Below, piece by piece: positions 6,010-8,611 of a stretch of 8,611 nt of DNA (the first letter of the stretch is position 1; every line of letters starts with the position of its first letter). A model generated the notes under the pieces. That model had not been told where the DNA came from and searched no databases. It worked only from the letters and a program-made list of their open reading frames with translations. Origin of the DNA: Caryophanales bacterium (lineage in GTDB: Bacteria > Bacillota_I > Bacilli_A > RFN20 > CAG-826). A program made the position numbers and the translations under genes. The DNA is taken from NCBI GenBank assembly GCA_022781015.1, contig JALEUF010000045.1, positions 1-8,611 on the forward strand, read 5' to 3'.

Positions 6010-6015
6010 TTACAT

Positions 6016-7440
6016 ATGGAAAAAACAAATGAAAAACCATTTAAGCTGAATTATCAGCGCACTTTCATCATTGGTTTTGCCTTCTTTGGCATCTTGTTGC
6101 TTTGGCAGGTATATGACTCATGGTGTCCTTTGTTCTTGACTAATTTGTTCAAGACTGCCTTTGGAAAGGAAAATGCCGAAGAAGTCCAATACTTAGTTGG
6201 TATCATGATGGCCATTGATAATCTAGCTGCCTTGATATTGCTTCCGATATTTGGCCATCTTTCTGATAAGACAAAATCCCCATTGGGAAAGAGAATGCCC
6301 TATATTTTGGTAGGTACATTTATCTGTGCCGTTGCTTTCCCATTTATCCCATTAGCAATGCATTATAATAACATTGCAGGTGTATTAGCTTGCATGTTTA
6401 TTGTTGTCGTATTCGCGATGGTGTATAGAAATCCTGCCGTTGCCTTAATGCCTGATATCACTCCAAAGCCACTTAGAAGTAAGGCTAATGGAATCATCAA
6501 TATCATGGGTTATTTTGGTGGGGCCTGTGCCACTTTTCTTGGTGTCTTCTTATCTGCTAATAGCTATTTCAAGGAAGGGCATAAGAATTACCATAATGTC
6601 TGGATAATCGAAGTCCCGTTCCTAGTTGGATCAATCTTGATGGTTATAAGTGCCCTTGTCTTATTCTTCTTAATCAAAGAAAACAAGATTGAAGAAGAAA
6701 TGAAAGACGAACTTAGACGTGGCGAAGAATATGCCGCTATCGAAGATAAGATTAGCGAGGGAAACGAAGATGCCCCGATGAGCAAAGCCAATAAGAGGAT
6801 GCTTCTATTGATATTAGGAGCCGAATTTTTCTGGTTTATGTCTGATAATGGAATCGGTACATTCATGACTAATTACACCTCGTTCCACTTAAAATCAAAC
6901 ACCTCCGCGATGATGATTGCAGTCATCCTAGGCGGATTAGCTTCTGTCATCGGTTTCCTTTTTGGAGGCACGATTGCTTCTAAAATCGGAAGGAAATGGA
7001 CAATTGTTACGGGATTAGGTATTACAGTCGCTTCACTTCTATTATGGACAATATGTACTTATGTAGTTCCAGTAGCAACTCCAGCAGAAGGTGAGTTCAA
7101 CAAATTCCCTATTTATATCTATATTGTCTGGGTCATGAAAGGATTTGGGATGAGCTTGGTCCATGTCAATTCCTTCCCAATGGTAGTAGAACTTTGCTCT
7201 AGTAAGAAAATTGGTAAATTCACCGGTTATTATTATGCTTCCTCCATGGCAGCGCAAACTGTTACCCCGGTTCTAGTAGGTTCATTGATGCTTATTCCTA
7301 ATTTTGATTTCACCGTCTTGCCAATCTATGGATTAGTAATGTCGATTGTCGCCCTTGTTATCTTTATGTTCGTCAAGAATATCAAATCTACCAAAACCGA
7401 ATTCAAGAAGGGTTTAGAAGCTTTAGGAGATGAAGATTAA
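6016..7440 (+). CDS. MFS transporter, sugar/cation symporter (GPH/SLC45-like) type
   Basis: This 474-residue carrier has 12 predicted membrane helices, in two six-helix halves around a charged cytosolic loop (about 221-260, rich in Glu and Lys). The loop between helices 2 and 3 reads GHLSDKTKSPLGKRMPY (80-96), the G-x-SD+T+S+xG+R form typical of glycoside:cation symporters and their SLC45-like sucrose/maltose relatives. The matching loop in the second half is ASKIGRKW (321-328). Other family-like stretches are YRNPAVALMPDITPKPLRSKANG (the 137-159 region) and VVELCSSKKIGKFTGYYYASS (390-410). The substrate is probably a sugar or glycoside taken up with H+ or Na+; which one cannot be told. The stop codon overlaps the start of the phospholipase-family gene (TAATG), so the two proteins are likely made together. 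Confidence 0.88.
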   Translation: MEKTNEKPFKLNYQRTFIIGFAFFGILLLWQVYDSWCPLFLTNLFKTAFGKENAEEVQYLVGIMMAIDNLAALILLPIFGHLSDKTKSPLGKRMPYILVGTFICAVAFPFIPLAMHYNNIAGVLACMFIVVVFAMVYRNPAVALMPDITPKPLRSKANGIINIMGYFGGACATFLGVFLSANSYFKEGHKNYHNVWIIEVPFLVGSILMVISALVLFFLIKENKIEEEMKDELRRGEEYAAIEDKISEGNEDAPMSKANKRMLLLILGAEFFWFMSDNGIGTFMTNYTSFHLKSNTSAMMIAVILGGLASVIGFLFGGTIASKIGRKWTIVTGLGITVASLLLWTICTYVVPVATPAEGEFNKFPIYIYIVWVMKGFGMSLVHVNSFPMVVELCSSKKIGKFTGYYYASSMAAQTVTPVLVGSLMLIPNFDFTVLPIYGLVMSIVALVIFMFVKNIKSTKTEFKKGLEALGDED

Positions 7441-8339
7441 TGCCAGCAGCCTTAACTCATTATTCCTTTGCCCTAGAAGTTATTAAAGAATTAAAGGATA
7501 TCGATATTGATGCCTTTACTATAGGGACGCAGGGCCCAGACCCGTTCTTCTATAGGGGGATACTTAAAAAAGGACGTCCATCTAATTATAAAGATATCTG
7601 GCAAATAGGAGAAAATCTTCATCATAGTGATGTTTCTCCTATTTATATAAAGATGCTAGAAAATGCAAAAGGGGATAAACAACTATCTTCTTTTGTCTAT
7701 GGATTGTTCCTCCATTATTGCCTAGATAAAATAATCCATCCCTATGTATTTTATAGGAGTGGCTTTGATTCTAGTGGGGGATTAGAAGGCAAATTCAAAT
7801 ATAACCATGGGGCATTTGAAGCTCTTCTAGATGTAAGATTATCAAAACTATTAAAGACTTATAAAAACCCTGGCAAGACTATAAATGTCGCTAAACTTGA
7901 TTTAGACAAGATTTCTTCTTTGTTTAATGTTGTTGAAGATAAAAACATGACTCCAACTACCTATAAGGAATCCGTTATTGATTTTATAGGTATCGAGAAG
8001 CTTCTTTTCTCTAGAAGTGGGCTTAAACGCATCTTGTTTAGACTTACCGGAAAATATTCTTTGGCCATGGCCATGTCTTATCCCCATTTCTATAAAAAGG
8101 CCGATTATTTCGATGTCCTTAATCTAAAAAAGTCTAATTGGAAAGATCCATCTACTTTAATTACATCTAATGATTCGATATTAGATTTATTTGATAAGGC
8201 AAAGAAGGAATTTATAAAATTCTATCCTCACCTAGTCAATATAGATAATGATGCGATTAGGTCTTATTGCAAGGAGTTAAATCACGACGGGACTCCTTTT
8301 AAGGATAAGAAGAGAGAATATTCCATTTGTTTTAGGTAA
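7440..8339 (+). CDS. zinc-dependent phospholipase C family protein
   Basis: This 299-residue protein belongs to the zinc-dependent phospholipase C-like group (PF00882 type), often annotated only as a hydrolase in gut Firmicutes. The start MPAALTHYSFALEV with His7, followed by GTQGPDPFFY (29-38, Asp34), is characteristic. Further metal-binding candidates are His61/His62, GLFLHYCLDKIIHPY (88-102, with His92, Asp96 and His100) and NHGAFEALLD (122-131, with His123 and Glu127). These give the repeated His/Asp/Glu set expected for a multi-zinc site. The C-terminal part (about 140-299) is helical and not recognised. No signal peptide is present, so unlike the secreted clostridial toxin it probably acts in the cytosol, and its substrate may not be a phospholipid. 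The ATG overlaps the MFS stop by one base, and TAGGAGA at 7424-7430 is its ribosome binding site. Confidence 0.88.
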   Translation: MPAALTHYSFALEVIKELKDIDIDAFTIGTQGPDPFFYRGILKKGRPSNYKDIWQIGENLHHSDVSPIYIKMLENAKGDKQLSSFVYGLFLHYCLDKIIHPYVFYRSGFDSSGGLEGKFKYNHGAFEALLDVRLSKLLKTYKNPGKTINVAKLDLDKISSLFNVVEDKNMTPTTYKESVIDFIGIEKLLFSRSGLKRILFRLTGKYSLAMAMSYPHFYKKADYFDVLNLKKSNWKDPSTLITSNDSILDLFDKAKKEFIKFYPHLVNIDNDAIRSYCKELNHDGTPFKDKKREYSICFR

Positions 8340-8360
8340 TATTGCTATAAATTTATCGCT

Positions 8361-8382
8361 ACTTTCCTTATAATAAGGAAGT
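8361..8382. promoter_or_regulatory. palindrome covering the -10 box and Shine-Dalgarno of the last gene
   Basis: ACTTTCCTTAT (8361-8371) and ATAAGGAAGT (8373-8382) are inverted copies differing by one extra T in the left arm. The centre forms a perfect -10 box, TATAAT (8369-8374). The right arm contains the AAGGA that is the only Shine-Dalgarno candidate for the ATG at 8383. No good -35 box is seen at 16-18 nt. The palindrome could be an operator, or an RNA hairpin hiding the ribosome binding site if transcription enters from upstream. Confidence 0.45.
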
Positions 8383-8611
8383 ATGGCGAATGTCAAATTA
8401 AAATCGTCAAATTATTTCGGGTTAGTTATACGCAATAACTGCAAGGCTCTTTTTGTTCGCGAGGACAAAACTAGCCTTTTTCATTTCCCTGGTTCTTCTA
8501 TCGAATCAAAAAAGGGAATTAAAGATAAATTAGCTAGCCTTTTATCTAGAAAATATGAAGGACGTGTATCAATTAAGAAGATATATGAACCGGTATATTC
8601 TTATTCTTCAT
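8383..8611 (+). CDS. partial CDS, Nudix-like domain lacking catalytic glutamates
   Basis: This frame stays open from the ATG at 8383 to the window edge (76 codons). The layout recalls the start of a Nudix hydrolase. A first strand, YFGLVIRNNCKALFVRED (11-28), is followed by FHFPGSSIESKKG (34-46), where Nudix enzymes have a W-x-FPGGxxExGE stretch, and then by the helix IKDKLASLLSRKYEG (47-61). In active Nudix enzymes that helix carries REUxEExGU with metal-binding glutamates. Here the matching positions read SLLSRK and the motif is not kept. The protein may therefore be an inactive or binding-only Nudix fold, or a different family that looks similar. The rest of the gene is missing and the assignment is tentative. 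It lies 43 nt after the phospholipase-family gene, in the same direction. Confidence 0.55.
   Translation, partial: MANVKLKSSNYFGLVIRNNCKALFVREDKTSLFHFPGSSIESKKGIKDKLASLLSRKYEGRVSIKKIYEPVYSYSS

Noticed and set aside
5968..6015. TTG start for the MFS gene adding 16 residues
   Set aside because: No ribosome binding site precedes it, and the ATG at 6016 has AAAGGAA at good spacing.
1..8611. Mobile element, phage, defence or CRISPR content
   Set aside because: No transposase, integrase, direct-repeat array, terminal inverted repeats or tRNA-type attachment site could be found on either strand.

Overview
The window is AT-rich and reads as a low-GC member of the Bacilli near the Mollicutes/Erysipelotrichia side, probably gut-associated. 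This placement is an inference from composition and from protein style, not from a marker gene. Trp is encoded by TGG throughout and no gene here ends in TGA (the stops are TAA or TAG), so the standard code fits. Seven complete genes and two truncated ones are present.

Left part (1-929, all minus strand). The start of an ABC transporter ATPase overlaps a YtrA-type GntR regulator, forming the head of a self-regulated export operon that runs off the left edge. Upstream of it lies a separate small unit. A 52-residue acidic protein of unknown function has a perfect Shine-Dalgarno, its own terminator and a plausible promoter. Just upstream of that promoter are three abutting cre-like (CcpA) sites in a strict 13-bp period.

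Middle (930-3770). A 751-residue secreted, membrane-anchored endonuclease I protein with Ig-like repeats (minus strand) is transcribed away from methylglyoxal synthase (plus strand). The 165-bp spacer between them holds both promoters and an inverted TTAAGGTA box. Both genes lack a Shine-Dalgarno and have a -10-like box only 6-7 nt from the ATG, so leaderless transcripts are possible.

Right part (3771-8611, plus strand). A roughly 18-TM O-antigen-ligase/polymerase-like protein is followed by an MFS sugar/cation symporter-like carrier. That carrier is translationally coupled to a zinc-dependent phospholipase C family protein. The window ends in a truncated gene that looks like a Nudix domain without its catalytic glutamates, preceded by a palindrome that covers both its -10 box and its Shine-Dalgarno.

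Taken together the window links carbon and glycolytic overflow control (cre array, methylglyoxal synthase, sugar carrier) with surface functions (anchored nuclease, glycan ligase-like protein, phospholipase-like enzyme). No phage, transposon, CRISPR or RNA gene was seen. Nothing here is a clear new system. The most distinctive elements are the cre array with its orphan small protein and the SD-less starts.
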